NCBI GenBank assembly: GCA_964423645.1
Contig: CAYRFE010000012.1
Location: forward strand, 33,717-97,716
Origin: CAYRFE01 sp964423645 [NCBI: uncultured bacterium]
GTDB lineage: Bacteria > Macinerneyibacteriota > Macinerneyibacteria > Macinerneyibacteriales
Reading direction: 5' to 3'
Length of the DNA stretch: 64,000 nucleotides
Shown one piece after another: positions 39,801 to 48,114 of the stretch. The notes under the pieces were generated by a model. It had not been told where the DNA came from, ran no database searches, and was given only the letters and a program-made list of their open reading frames with translations. The first letter of the stretch is position 1; each line of letters opens with the position of its first letter. A program made the position numbers and the translations under genes.

Positions 39801-40591
39801 ATTGCATAAAACCGCACAAAATCCTTATCAGTTTTGAAAGACTCAAAGAGCGGTTCACATAACGGCAAAATGAATTGTGCTAAGGCTCCATTCGCCTCAA
39901 TACCTTTTTTGAATTTTTCCATCGCAAGAGGTATTTTATTCTGACCAAGATAAATTTTCCCGAGATAAAAAAACAAATACGGATTCATGGCATCTTTGGT
40001 CTCAAGATTCAAAAGCATTTTCTCAATGATCGGTATTTCGTTTGCACTCGCTAAAGCAACCCGTGCAAGCACATCAAACGCTTCATCATATTTTTCATGG
40101 GTATAATAACCCCCGAAAATTTGATAACATAACGTAATATTATCTCGTATTGCCGCTTGTTCGCCATTGATTTTAATAAGTTTATCTAATCTGTCTTTAT
40201 ATGTCGCAATAATGTTCATTGCGTCCTGATGTAAAATTCGCCTGAAAGCCTCGACCGCTTTGATGATATCTTTGCGTTCTGTATTTATCTCAAATTCAAG
40301 AACATCCGCGTGTTTTGATCGCGGGAAAAAAGTCGGGAACTCGTTTTGAAGATATTGAAGTACGACAACTTTATTGGCGGTACCCGGGTCATTGGCAATG
40401 ATCTTTCGAATCGTGTTGACCGCATTCACATCATCTTTCATAAATCCGTATACTTCAACAAGTTTCCACAGAAGAGGCTCTGATTTCGCATCCTCCATAA
40501 GCGCATCCTGCAAAACATACATCGCTTCAGTGAATTGGCTCGAAGAAATGTGCTTTGTGACCTTTTTAAGAATTTTTTCAGGCTTCTCCAC
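36812..40591 (-). CDS. Very large TPR protein, cytoplasmic
   Basis: 1259 residues of helical TPR-like repeats from end to end, with no signal peptide or transmembrane helix. Clear repeats include LFFYLGKIYLGQNKIPLAMEKF-type units and YILGALYQKNGANSTALELY. It starts with GTG; AAAGGAG lies 6 nt upstream, and an ATG in the spacer is out of frame. It lies 11 nt after era and 27 nt before the Cys-rich TPR gene. It presumably scaffolds protein assembly; nothing in the sequence says which. Confidence 0.8.
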   Translation of the reverse strand: MEKPEKILKKVTKHISSSQFTEAMYVLQDALMEDAKSEPLLWKLVEVYGFMKDDVNAVNTIRKIIANDPGTANKVVVLQYLQNEFPTFFPRSKHADVLEFEINTERKDIIKAVEAFRRILHQDAMNIIATYKDRLDKLIKINGEQAAIRDNITLCYQIFGGYYTHEKYDEAFDVLARVALASANEIPIIEKMLLNLETKDAMNPYLFFYLGKIYLGQNKIPLAMEKFKKGIEANGALAQFILPLCEPLFESFKTDKDFVRFYAMLHYYSASYEKAFQYFDVFLSLDRSEAAFNSLKEIYEDIYIKVGGKTYVLIAMVKLLFEIGDFDGALRKFLQIRAYDNPEIETTALTLLEHVKEKSDLHKMLAEFYIARDNVEKAVQFLGDLFASDPGYADFITEKLKKMDVTGNKGYLKLLGDISVFRNDLKDAFAFYKQLEEAFPEEVDAVIAGYEGLLAKSEKSVKLRQMLIEMYMKYQHYVKALKMLGEVLMMDVSLFGSVYLHFNTIAEHEPTMADKIKGLLEILQKKTPTNPYIQFNLGFLGYLTNSVDTVVAFFEPVMHSSDEELLQHVTEIYFKLLEKNPHDIQLRWVINDILLSSARYHDLISSLNSLYLDFPAENRRILAALQIVFEKEYDDDDIIRLFARIAFEQQLHDDLARFIVAVEQKNPHSSALYFARAELNFKKGNIKDVVKDFQKLLKYGTPEDIAGSIRIAEEVKAVVKPNPGVYYILGALYQKNGANSTALELYKKVIGIERDKDDLIEKLLDEMIIAVPNDPQPRILRGLLVMKYERYDEAIVLFNQAIQIDSTVREIVIARFEEIARKAPQRVEYKMELARHYASLNRPTDALELLRMLDPSDDMYMKYLQTVKLLTEQCADFSPGYRLLGEFLWKNEKYDECSEPFNAVLGLNVREEIVPITSLLGAKVFSLNRQGLAEIYCDAVFATGTTEDILTACSQYLTVFKDEATSYLDAVLGKKTHDPELAWLVLDISLMRENFLKAFEIIQIHFKLFLSESDTIINAIKKIERALPGNLDVFETYIAILLELDKTDILLDELSLIESLPFPDHIKAKYLILLGELFANRDKDKSLQFYRTARTLVHDMKTFLMLSRDAQSQASQSWLHYYEKNPSPEADLACARLYLEKGMYEKAALYIAKINAELYLRQKQYLMLRYFYVKSDFTAVLNAAHTMQFPPWKLDKDDIDALHLIIRAARSVRMYSTARAYLGMLKRCISQQEYTQCISIIQKEEHLCNKEKFGLTVTY

Positions 40592-40602
40592 GCATCACTC
40601 CT

Positions 40603-41478
40603 TTATTGATCATAACCCAAGTCTTTCAGAATCCTGTCATTTTTTCGCCAATTTTTTACCACGCGAACACTTAACTCTAAAAACACTTGCTTCCCAAACA
40701 TATATTCTATTTTCATTCGGGCTGCGCTTCCGATTTTTTTAATCATTGACCCGCCTGCTCCGATAAGAATCCCCTTTTGCGAATCACGCTCACAAATAAG
40801 CGACGCTTTAATATGAGCATCATGCAGTTCTTCAATAGCAACAGCTATCATATACGGAAGTTCGTCAAATACGTTAAATATAACCGCCTCCCGTATCAAC
40901 TCCTTGATTATATACCGTCTGTCTTTATCAGTCAACATGTCAGCGGGAAAATATGCGGGACCTTCGGGTAATAATGTGCAAATATGACGTTTCAATTCTT
41001 CGGTATGGGTCTGTCGCAATACCGAAATCGGAAATATCGAATCTGAACCTGTATGATTATGAATCGTTTGAATAATATCCAGTAATCTGTTTTTGTTCTC
41101 TATCAAATCGGTTTTATTGATCACCACGACCGTCTTGTTGAGATCCGGCTTGATACGCGCCCAGGCATCGACATCTGCGTCACTGAATCCTTTACACGCA
41201 TCGATCATAAATAATATCGCCTCGACATCATGCAATGAACTCGTTACCGAACCGATCATATGCTTATCCAGCGCATGCTTGGGTTTAAACAAACCGGGGG
41301 TATCCACAAACACAACTTGCACATCCTCTTCTTTCCAATGTGCAACACCGAATATTCTGTCCCGTGTTGTTTGGGGACGCGGAGAAACAATGGTGATCTT
41401 AGAACCAACCATACTGTTGACAAAACTTGATTTCCCGACATTCGGCGCACCTATCACTGCAACAAAACCCGATTTCAT
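40603..41478 (-). CDS. era: GTPase Era
   Basis: 291 residues. G1 is GAPNVGKSS, G2 region TTRDR, G3 DTPG, G4 NKTD, and the C-terminal KH domain contains KGILIGAGGSMIKKIG. Era binds the 3' end of 16S rRNA and assists 30S maturation. The start overlaps the corC-like stop by 4 bp. Neighbours YbeY and the DgkA-like protein are standard partners for this gene. Confidence 0.96.
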   Translation of the reverse strand: MKSGFVAVIGAPNVGKSSFVNSMVGSKITIVSPRPQTTRDRIFGVAHWKEEDVQVVFVDTPGLFKPKHALDKHMIGSVTSSLHDVEAILFMIDACKGFSDADVDAWARIKPDLNKTVVVINKTDLIENKNRLLDIIQTIHNHTGSDSIFPISVLRQTHTEELKRHICTLLPEGPAYFPADMLTDKDRRYIIKELIREAVIFNVFDELPYMIAVAIEELHDAHIKASLICERDSQKGILIGAGGSMIKKIGSAARMKIEYMFGKQVFLELSVRVVKNWRKNDRILKDLGYDQ

Positions 41479-42722
41479 GTTTTTTCCTCCTGTTGTAACG
41501 CCTCATTAAGCGTAAGAATTATTTTTAAAATGCGGCGTTTATCAACATCAAGCACTTTCAATTTAAAATCACCGAAATCATGTTCATACCCTTTTTTAGG
41601 TAAATTCCCCAATAAGGATATAATAAATCCCGAAATCGTCTCATACGATTCATCATTATCGGGAGCATATTCCTCTATATCGATACCAAATACTTCATCA
41701 ATTTCTTCACATGACATCTTAGGCGAAATACTATATTCATGCTCGGAAATCTTTGTATACATTTCTTCATCGTCATCATATTCGTCCGCAATTTCGCCGA
41801 CTATTTCTTCGAGTATATCTTCGATGGTTGCAAGCCCGACAAGCCCGCCGTATTCATCAACGACAAACGCCATGTGTATATGTTTGGCTTGAAATTCTCG
41901 CAACAACATATGTATTTTTTTCGTTTCCGGCACAAAATACGGCTCATGAAGCATTGTTTTGACCGAAAACTTTTTAGTATTAACCGACAGGAGGTCCTTT
42001 ATGTACAATACCCCCAAAAGATTATCCATTCGATCATCATACACAGGCACTCGCGAATGATTATTCTCTGTCACAATTTTGATCATTTCTTCATAACTGA
42101 GATCTGAAGGAATAGCCACGATGTCGACGCGCGGTATCATTATCTCTCGCACGACCGTATCTTTAAATTCGAGTACACTTGCCAACATCTCACTTTCATG
42201 TGAATCAGTCTTTTCAGCCAATACATTCGTAATGATTTGTTCCTCAATTTTTGTAAGGTACGGAATGTTGAATACCATGGTGCCACCGAACATTTTTATA
42301 ATAATATCTGCCGGAAACATTAACAAACGCACGATCGGTGATATGAGATAGCATATATACAATAACGGCACAAAAAGATAATATACATAGCGTATCCCTT
42401 TTTGCATTGCAAGAGTTCGTGGAACATATTCACCGAACACAAGAATAATCGCAAATCCGACCAACGCATATACCCATGAATGGTGATTAATCAGCATGTA
42501 CAACAACGCAATCTCACAGACATAGCGGATGAATTGCAAAGACGCCATAATAATATTTGCATGTTCAAACCACCGCAATAGAATGGTTTTTATAAATTTT
42601 TTCTTCATTACAATGTCTTTAATGGCATCATATTCAACACTCACAAACGCGATCTCAATATACCGCATAAGAAAAATACTACACGATGCCGCAATGATCC
42701 ACAAATACTCAGGTAATTCCAT
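41475..42722 (-). CDS. CNNM/CorC (HlyC/CorC) family membrane protein with CBS domains
   Basis: 415 residues: an N-terminal DUF21/CNNM transmembrane domain (about 1-165), two CBS domains (IMIPRVDIVAIPSDLSYEEM and GVLYIKDLL in the first), and a C-terminal CorC/HlyC FAD-binding-like domain (MAFVVDEYGGLVGLATIEDI). These proteins affect magnesium or cobalt transport. The gene overlaps era by 4 bp and follows the DgkA/PAP2 gene by 1 nt. Confidence 0.9.
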   Translation of the reverse strand: MELPEYLWIIAASCSIFLMRYIEIAFVSVEYDAIKDIVMKKKFIKTILLRWFEHANIIMASLQFIRYVCEIALLYMLINHHSWVYALVGFAIILVFGEYVPRTLAMQKGIRYVYYLFVPLLYICYLISPIVRLLMFPADIIIKMFGGTMVFNIPYLTKIEEQIITNVLAEKTDSHESEMLASVLEFKDTVVREIMIPRVDIVAIPSDLSYEEMIKIVTENNHSRVPVYDDRMDNLLGVLYIKDLLSVNTKKFSVKTMLHEPYFVPETKKIHMLLREFQAKHIHMAFVVDEYGGLVGLATIEDILEEIVGEIADEYDDDEEMYTKISEHEYSISPKMSCEEIDEVFGIDIEEYAPDNDESYETISGFIISLLGNLPKKGYEHDFGDFKLKVLDVDKRRILKIILTLNEALQQEEKT

Positions 42723-42723
42723 T

Positions 42724-43437
42724 TTACACCAAACCTCCTAATATAACATTAAGGAACAACGTACCGAAAAAGCCAAGCAAAGCTCCCGAAACAACTTGCC
42801 AGGTAGTGTGTATCGCAAGATCAATTCGACTTTTTGATACAAAAAACGCCAATATAAACACCAAAACCATAATAAGATGGTGATTCGTATAAAGCACGGT
42901 GAGTGCAAATACCGTGAATGAAAATGCCGCATGACCACTCGGAAATCCTCCGCGAAAAGGTGACCCGCTTTTCGTGACCAGTTTCAACATGACGACACCT
43001 ATCATGACAAATAACGGTGTAAACAATACAGCATTTACCTGCAACTTACGGATAAAATCCACAAAATGAGTAATATACATTGTAGATTTTTGATATAAAA
43101 TAAAATATCCTATGAACGTTGCATTAATTGCTGCGCAAAATACCGCGCCGGCACTTAAATCTTTTACTACTTTGATCATCGGATCGTGTAAAACAGAGAT
43201 AAAGTGATCAATAATATGTTCGATCGCAGTATTGAGCAATTCTGTCACGATAACAAACGCAATCGCAAACACCACCAATGCACGATCGGTAAAACTTAAC
43301 GGTAAAAACAATGAATACACAAGGCAGACCAATCCTAACACAAAATGAATACGAATATTTCTTTCATATTTTATGGCAAAAAAAATACCTGAAATCGCGT
43401 TATTAAAGCTTTCCCAAATTGATCTGTTTTTACGCAT
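42724..43437 (-). CDS. Fused diacylglycerol/undecaprenol kinase (DgkA) and PAP2 phosphatase
   Basis: 237 residues. Residues 1-115 are DgkA-like with the signature VTELLNTAIEHIID and VKDLSAGAV. Residues ~125-237 are PAP2-like: KSGSPFRGGFPSGHAAFSF and SRIDLAIHTTWQV. The order matches kinase-phosphatase fusions that act on lipid carriers such as undecaprenol. In the PAP2 part the first motif usually reads KxxxxxxRP; here it is diverged, while the SGH and SRxxxxxH motifs are kept. The start overlaps ybeY by 8 bp. Confidence 0.87.
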   Translation of the reverse strand: MRKNRSIWESFNNAISGIFFAIKYERNIRIHFVLGLVCLVYSLFLPLSFTDRALVVFAIAFVIVTELLNTAIEHIIDHFISVLHDPMIKVVKDLSAGAVFCAAINATFIGYFILYQKSTMYITHFVDFIRKLQVNAVLFTPLFVMIGVVMLKLVTKSGSPFRGGFPSGHAAFSFTVFALTVLYTNHHLIMVLVFILAFFVSKSRIDLAIHTTWQVVSGALLGFFGTLFLNVILGGLV

Positions 43438-43840
43438 ACGGCAGGTATTTCATCTCCTCATGATGCATTTCTTCATACTCGTCATCGGTCTCATGATCAT
43501 AGCCGAGAATATGGAGCATGCCATGTATAAATAGCACCATGCACTCGTCATCGCAAGAACGCTCGCCGCGTTGACGCTCTGCCGAGTCTCGCGATATGAT
43601 TATTTCACCTTCAAGTGAATCATACGGATCATTCAGGCGAAACGATAGAACATCCGTCGGCATATCTTTTCCGCGATATTCTTTGTTGAGGCGGTGAATT
43701 TCAATATCATCCGTAAAATACACATCAATTTCCCGATCAATCCGATCGAAGTCAATAAGAATCTTCTCGCCGATCGTCATACAGCGCGTGATCAATGAAT
43801 CCGTAATGACCGTTGTCTCGGATGTAGAGATTCGTATCAT
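43430..43840 (-). CDS. ybeY: rRNA maturation RNase YbeY
   Basis: 136 residues with the zinc motif HGMLHILGYDH and upstream PTDVLSFRL. YbeY is a single-strand endoribonuclease needed for 16S rRNA 3'-end processing and ribosome quality control, and it works with Era. It lies 1 nt after the HD/7TM gene. Confidence 0.96.
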   Translation of the reverse strand: MIRISTSETTVITDSLITRCMTIGEKILIDFDRIDREIDVYFTDDIEIHRLNKEYRGKDMPTDVLSFRLNDPYDSLEGEIIISRDSAERQRGERSCDDECMVLFIHGMLHILGYDHETDDEYEEMHHEEMKYLPYA

Positions 43841-43841
43841 A

Positions 43842-46007
43842 TCAGTCCTTTAAGATCTCAGGATAATCGATGCGTTTATGCATCATACCCCTGAAATATT
43901 GGATAAAACTTGCTTCAATTATCGTGAGTTCGGCAATGGTAATCGGTGCATTATCAAGCTGACCATCCTCAAGCGCATCAGAAATCAATCGGTGAATACG
44001 TTCGCCCAATGTGATTATGGATGTATTCGAAAGCACTCGCGACACTGCTTCGGTCTTATCCGCTAAAAAGACAACCGCCGATTCCTTCGTAGACGGTAAT
44101 GGGGAGTCATAGCGAAAATAATGCTCGATCACATCCTCTTTACGCGTATTCTTCATTGCTTTGGTATAAAAATATCGTATCAAGCTCTTCCCGTGATGCT
44201 CACGAACAATATCTCGAATTCTTTTCCCGAATCCGTATTGTCGTAATTTGATTTCAGCGTCGGTAACATGATTTTTTAAAATTCGCACCGACATTAAAGG
44301 CGGCAATGCATCGTGTTTGTTGACACCAAGCATTTGATTCTCGATAAAATAATCCGGTCGTCGTATCTTTCCGACATCGTGATAGAGCGCACCTACTTTC
44401 GCAAGTAACGCATCGGCATGAATTTGTTTGCACGCTTCTTCGGCAAGTTCGGAAACGATAATACTGTGTCGGTACGTGCCCGGCGCGTGTCCCATTAATT
44501 CTTTCATCAGAGGATGATTCATATCCAAAAGTTCATTCAATCGCATGTCAGACGTGATATCGGCAGTTTTTTCATACACATACAACAATACATACCCTAC
44601 CACAAAACTTCCCAACACTGAGACTGCCGTACGAAACGCCATCAAACTTAAGGAAGAAATGACCCCTGAGAATGCAGTATCAAGCATTGTTGCAGCGGCG
44701 AACGTTATAATATATGTGATAATCACTGTACGTAAAGAAGGAATGCGAGACCGAAAATGCGAGGCGTATACAAGAAAAAACACAGTTGAAATAACATGCA
44801 TCAATGCAAAACGAGGATCCGCATGAAATATCATCAAGCCGACACTGAACACAAGTGAAGAAAACAACGTAAACTCGGCTTTAAAAACAAAAAATATCAA
44901 CAATAAAAATCCAAGATACGGGAACATATATAAATACCCCGTGGGAAAAATACGTGAAAAAAAACCGAGCATCAATATAAACATAAAACCGGTGAATAAT
45001 AACATGCTACGCGCCATCGAATATTGAGATTCGTGATACACGCGCAAATAATGGCGTATAATAATAAATAAAAATGCCAAAAACAATGAAAATCCTATAA
45101 TGCGAACAACAAGCATTTTTCTGAGTTCCATGTACATGCCTTGTACTTTCAAGTACATTTTTTTATCGACAACCTGACCTTTTGAACAAAGTAATTCCCC
45201 TTTACGAATATACAATCGATCGGGTAAATAATTCTTTCGAATCATTTCATTGTTTTTTTGAGTTAGTTCTGAACTGAAATACACATTGTCGGTAATATAT
45301 TTTTTAACAATATATTTGGTCAACTCTACATAGCGATAATCTGCTTCAATACTTTGAGAAATATAGTCATTGAGGAAAGAATCGATCTCCTTATAGTTGA
45401 CGATCGTGTCTTTGCGAACAAGAATATTGTCCGATTTTCTCCTGATCTCAACTAAACCGCTAAAAAAATTACTCTTTACTTCATTCGATGCCACACCGCG
45501 CTCATACAGCGTCAATAGAATATTCTTACAAATTGGCTCGATAGCCGTCAGCATCGCCGTATCAAGAGAATATACCACCGATTTATCGGTAAGAGGTTCC
45601 CACAAGGTTATAATGGCTTGAAACCGTGAAGCGTTTTTCTGTTGTCGAAGAGCTTCGTGTGCCTCAACAAGATCTTTGTCCAAGAGTGCGATTTGCTTGT
45701 CATACACACTGTCATCAAGCATGAAGACTGACGGTGCAGAGGATAATCTCTCCCGTATTGCTTGTTCGGCTTGTTCTTCATCGATCCATGTAAATTCAAC
45801 CGTTGAAACTATCGTATCTGATGCCGCTTCACCGATGATGAGCGGAATCCTTTTATGCACCACTGATGTATAAAACAAAAAAATGACACCGCAATAAAAT
45901 ATCGCCGTAATGAACTTTATTTTGGTAACCTGAGGGGGTAACAAATAGGTAGCAATAAAAAATTTCACCACATCGACAAGGGAATGGGGCACTCCGGGTG
46001 AGCTCAT
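43842..46007 (-). CDS. 7TM-HD family c-di-AMP phosphodiesterase-like protein (PgpH/YqfF type)
   Basis: 721 residues: one N-terminal helix, a ~240-residue extracytoplasmic 7TMR-HDED domain, seven transmembrane helices (about 290-480), and a cytoplasmic HD domain with GTYRHSIIVSELAEEAC, LYHDVGKIRRPDYF and REHHG metal ligands. Relatives hydrolyse c-di-AMP. A PhoH gene often precedes this protein; here none is present and a divergent ilvE lies upstream instead. The start overlaps a 19-codon ORF as ATGA; AAGG lies 6 nt before the ATG. Confidence 0.9.
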   Translation of the reverse strand: MSSPGVPHSLVDVVKFFIATYLLPPQVTKIKFITAIFYCGVIFLFYTSVVHKRIPLIIGEAASDTIVSTVEFTWIDEEQAEQAIRERLSSAPSVFMLDDSVYDKQIALLDKDLVEAHEALRQQKNASRFQAIITLWEPLTDKSVVYSLDTAMLTAIEPICKNILLTLYERGVASNEVKSNFFSGLVEIRRKSDNILVRKDTIVNYKEIDSFLNDYISQSIEADYRYVELTKYIVKKYITDNVYFSSELTQKNNEMIRKNYLPDRLYIRKGELLCSKGQVVDKKMYLKVQGMYMELRKMLVVRIIGFSLFLAFLFIIIRHYLRVYHESQYSMARSMLLFTGFMFILMLGFFSRIFPTGYLYMFPYLGFLLLIFFVFKAEFTLFSSLVFSVGLMIFHADPRFALMHVISTVFFLVYASHFRSRIPSLRTVIITYIITFAAATMLDTAFSGVISSLSLMAFRTAVSVLGSFVVGYVLLYVYEKTADITSDMRLNELLDMNHPLMKELMGHAPGTYRHSIIVSELAEEACKQIHADALLAKVGALYHDVGKIRRPDYFIENQMLGVNKHDALPPLMSVRILKNHVTDAEIKLRQYGFGKRIRDIVREHHGKSLIRYFYTKAMKNTRKEDVIEHYFRYDSPLPSTKESAVVFLADKTEAVSRVLSNTSIITLGERIHRLISDALEDGQLDNAPITIAELTIIEASFIQYFRGMMHKRIDYPEILKD

Positions 46008-46063
46008 AGCCCGCCTTCATCGATTATTCTACTGACTTCATTTGTATTTGTATACGTACTCAT
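46004..46063 (-). CDS. Possible short upstream ORF coupled to the HD/7TM gene
   Basis: 19 codons (MSTYTNTNEVSRIIDEGGL) whose TGA overlaps the HD gene ATG. The predicted promoter would start transcription about 7 nt before its ATG. It may be a coupling ORF or chance. Confidence 0.3.
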   Translation of the reverse strand: MSTYTNTNEVSRIIDEGGL

Positions 46064-46077
46064 AGTTATCTGCTGAA

Positions 46078-46106
46078 ATAATACACGAAATATGAAGATT
46101 GCACAA
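46078..46106 (-). promoter_or_regulatory. Sigma70-type promoter of the HD/7TM-ybeY-era operon
   Basis: Minus strand: TTGTGC, 17-nt spacer, TATTAT, 14 nt before the short upstream ORF. It heads the long co-directional run toward mltG. Confidence 0.5.
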
Positions 46107-46262
46107 GTTTTTTTGATGTTTGATACGGCATATCCTTCGAATGAACACCTTTTTTTATCTCCCCGTGTTTTTTTTCATACGCTGCCGTTTATGCAGTCGG
46201 CCCTATGATCTCCAACTCGCAGTAACTCATACTCATTGATTAGTTAACCGAAACAATCACGC

Positions 46263-46291
46263 TTGCCAAAATGCATTTTATGCGGTAGTAT
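46263..46291 (+). promoter_or_regulatory. Sigma70-type promoter of ilvE
   Basis: TTGCCA, 17-nt spacer, TAGTAT. The predicted start near 46298 lies about 110 nt before the ilvE ATG and just before a 28-codon leader ORF. Confidence 0.55.
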
Positions 46292-46308
46292 CATCCAAGC
46301 GAGGTGTT

Positions 46309-46395
46309 ATGCTGTCACCTGATTCAGACATTATTCCGATTATCACCACTCACTCTTATTGCCATTTTATTTCTTGCGATTTTAAGTTGTCATGA
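46309..46395 (+). CDS. Possible leader peptide upstream of ilvE
   Basis: 28 codons beginning MLSPDSDIIPIITTHS, preceded by GAGG. Four of codons 8-12 are isoleucine (ATT ATT CCG ATT ATC). The stop directly abuts the ilvE ribosome binding site. Consistent with a branched-chain amino acid leader or a coupling ORF; no convincing terminator/antiterminator pair was found. Confidence 0.3.
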   Translation: MLSPDSDIIPIITTHSYCHFISCDFKLS

Positions 46396-46406
46396 AAGGA
46401 GAATGT

Positions 46407-47474
46407 ATGATAAAAACGACACGTATTCAGGATTCTCAGCGAAAACCCCTTTTTGCCGATTCATCCAAACTTGTATTCGGCAAAGTATTTACCGATTATA
46501 TGTTTACATGCCGGTATACGACGGAAAAGGGGTGGTTCGATGCTGAAATCAAACCCTATCAACCGCTTGTCCTAGACCCCGCCGCAATGGTTTTCCATTA
46601 TGCACAGGAAGTGTTTGAGGGACAAAAAGCATATCTTTCCCCGGATGATAAGATCCTCATGTTTCGTCCGCTTGACAACGCAAAACGATTGAATCATTCA
46701 CTTTCCCGCATGTGTATGCCGACTTTTCCCGAAGAATTGTATATTGAGGCTGAAACGGAACTTTTAAAACTTGAAAAGAGATGGATACCGAAAGGCAAAG
46801 GAACATCACTGTATATACGCCCTACCGTGATCGCAACCGAGCCTGCGATCGGCGTTCGCGAGGCAAAAGAATTTCTTTTTTATATTATCTGTTCACCATG
46901 CGGGCTATATTTTCCTGATGGTTTTAAACCGATTTCAGTGATGGTGAGTGAGGATTATGTTCGTGCTGCTCCGGGCGGTACCGGCAATGCAAAAGCCGGC
47001 GGAAATTACGCATGCGGTATGCTGGGAACTCACATCGCAAAAGAAAAAGGATACGGACAAATTGTATGGCTTGATGCATGTGAACGCACCTATATTGAAG
47101 AAATGGGTGCGATGAATATCTTTTTTGTTCGAAACAATACGCTTATTACGCCTATGCTCACCGGCACAATATTAGAAGGCATCACCCGTCGTTCAATTAT
47201 CGAACTTGCACGTTCACTCGGGATTACGGTTGAAGAACGTCGCATCGCGGTCAGCGATATTGTTGAGGGAATACAAGACGGTTCCGTGACCGAAGCATTT
47301 GCTGCGGGTACGGCGGCCATCATTGCCCCGATAGGGAAAATCGCATATAAAAACATCGAATATTCTATCAGCACAGAACCCGGAATACTGACAAAGAAAT
47401 TGTACGATCAGTTGCTCGGTATTCAATACGGCGAATTGGACGATCCGTTCGGGTGGGTAGTGACCATACAATAA
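46407..47474 (+). CDS. ilvE: Branched-chain amino acid aminotransferase
   Basis: 355 residues of the fold-type IV, BCAT2-like group. The PLP lysine is K196 in GGTGNAKAGGNYA, followed by LDACERTYIEEMGAMNIFF and LTGTILEGITRRSII. It interconverts valine, leucine and isoleucine with their 2-oxo acids. The ATG at 46407 has AAAGGAG 5 nt upstream; an in-frame Met 15 nt earlier lies before that site and is rejected. It is a single-gene unit with its own promoter and terminator, the only plus-strand gene between 1 and 60.9 kb with good support. Confidence 0.95.
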   Translation: MIKTTRIQDSQRKPLFADSSKLVFGKVFTDYMFTCRYTTEKGWFDAEIKPYQPLVLDPAAMVFHYAQEVFEGQKAYLSPDDKILMFRPLDNAKRLNHSLSRMCMPTFPEELYIEAETELLKLEKRWIPKGKGTSLYIRPTVIATEPAIGVREAKEFLFYIICSPCGLYFPDGFKPISVMVSEDYVRAAPGGTGNAKAGGNYACGMLGTHIAKEKGYGQIVWLDACERTYIEEMGAMNIFFVRNNTLITPMLTGTILEGITRRSIIELARSLGITVEERRIAVSDIVEGIQDGSVTEAFAAGTAAIIAPIGKIAYKNIEYSISTEPGILTKKLYDQLLGIQYGELDDPFGWVVTIQ

Positions 47475-47493
47475 ACGGCACGGACACTACATA

Positions 47494-47516
47494 GGGCGCT
47501 CGTCGCCCTTTTTTTT
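47494..47516 (+). terminator. Intrinsic terminator of ilvE
   Basis: GGGCG, 5-nt loop CTCGT, CGCCC, then eight T residues, 19 nt after the ilvE stop. Confidence 0.9.
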
Positions 47517-47750
47517 ACAGTGCTGAAATGTATCTGTGTGCCGGTTTCGTAAACCTGACAACAAGAGACTTTTTTTATTAACAGACTCCGTCGTATACCA
47601 CGCGATACCTCCTTCGGATTATCAGATCATTGCATCATGCAACGAACAAATTTCCCCCTGCAAATCAGCTGACTATATCGCTGCACAAGCGGACACAATT
47701 TCCAAAAATAAGACCCTCTTGATTTCAACGGAGGGGGGGGAGAACACAAA

Positions 47751-47822
47751 ATGAACTACCCCGCAGCGAGCTACGGGGTATCTCCGAAAAATAACTTTAT
47801 TTGTTTGCCCACCCCAAACCCC
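47751..47822. repeat. Hairpin repeat R1, copy A
   Basis: About 72 bp nearly matching 63834-63906. Its core is an imperfect palindrome, TACCCCGCAGC pairing with GCTACGGGGTA, and it ends GCCCACCCCAAACCCC. Confidence 0.8.
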
Positions 47823-47892
47823 TTTAAAACTGTAAATAATAGAAAATCCCATAAACAAATAATAATAAATCAGTAAGCAAAAAAAGAAAATA

Positions 47893-47958
47893 ATTTAGCT
47901 CCCCCTCGCGGGTACGCGTTTCCCCCTCTTTGCAAAAAAGAGGGGGAAAGAAAAACGG
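47893..47958. repeat. Hairpin repeat R2, copy A
   Basis: Matches 63765-63832 almost base for base. It contains a perfect 12-bp stem, TTTCCCCCTCTT with AAGAGGGGGAAA (47919-47949), preceded by AGCTCCCCCTCGCGG. Confidence 0.8.
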
Positions 47959-47993
47959 CATTAAAAAATCGACGTTAAATAATACCTGTGTAA

Positions 47994-48013
47994 AGACGTA
48001 GCATGCTACGTCT
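47994..48013. repeat. Perfect 20-bp palindrome
   Basis: AGACGTAGCA followed by its exact reverse complement TGCTACGTCT. The flanks extend the pairing to GTA...TAC with one mismatch. It resembles dispersed palindromes known in other genomes. Confidence 0.7.
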
Positions 48014-48030
48014 CTACAGAAAATATTTAG

Positions 48031-48107
48031 GTGTCATTATCGGGCTTGACCCGATAATCCAGATGACTTTATAAATTTCTAGATTCCCGATTTCACGGGA
48101 ATGACAC
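48031..48107. repeat. Repeat R3, copy A, with 8-bp terminal inverted repeats
   Basis: 77 bp bounded by GTGTCATT and AATGACAC. The left half has a perfect 9-bp hairpin (ATTATCGGG and CCCGATAAT); the right half has a smaller one (TTCCCG and CGGGAA). Confidence 0.75.
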
Positions 48108-48114
48108 ATACCGG

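Larger units (their letters stand above)
46008..46406. other. Divergent intergenic region (HD/7TM and ilvE)
   Basis: About 400 nt carrying the two outward promoters and two short ORFs listed separately. The middle part (about 46110-46255) shows no gene, repeat or clear hairpin. Confidence 0.6.

Noticed and set aside
46304-46546. GTG-started frame overlapping the ilvE leader and N-terminus
   Set aside because: It overlaps ilvE out of frame; the ilvE frame has strong homology and a better start.
47919-47949. R2 hairpin as a transcription terminator
   Set aside because: No T tract follows on either strand, and the unit is repeated at 63.8 kb with its flanks, which fits a repeat element.
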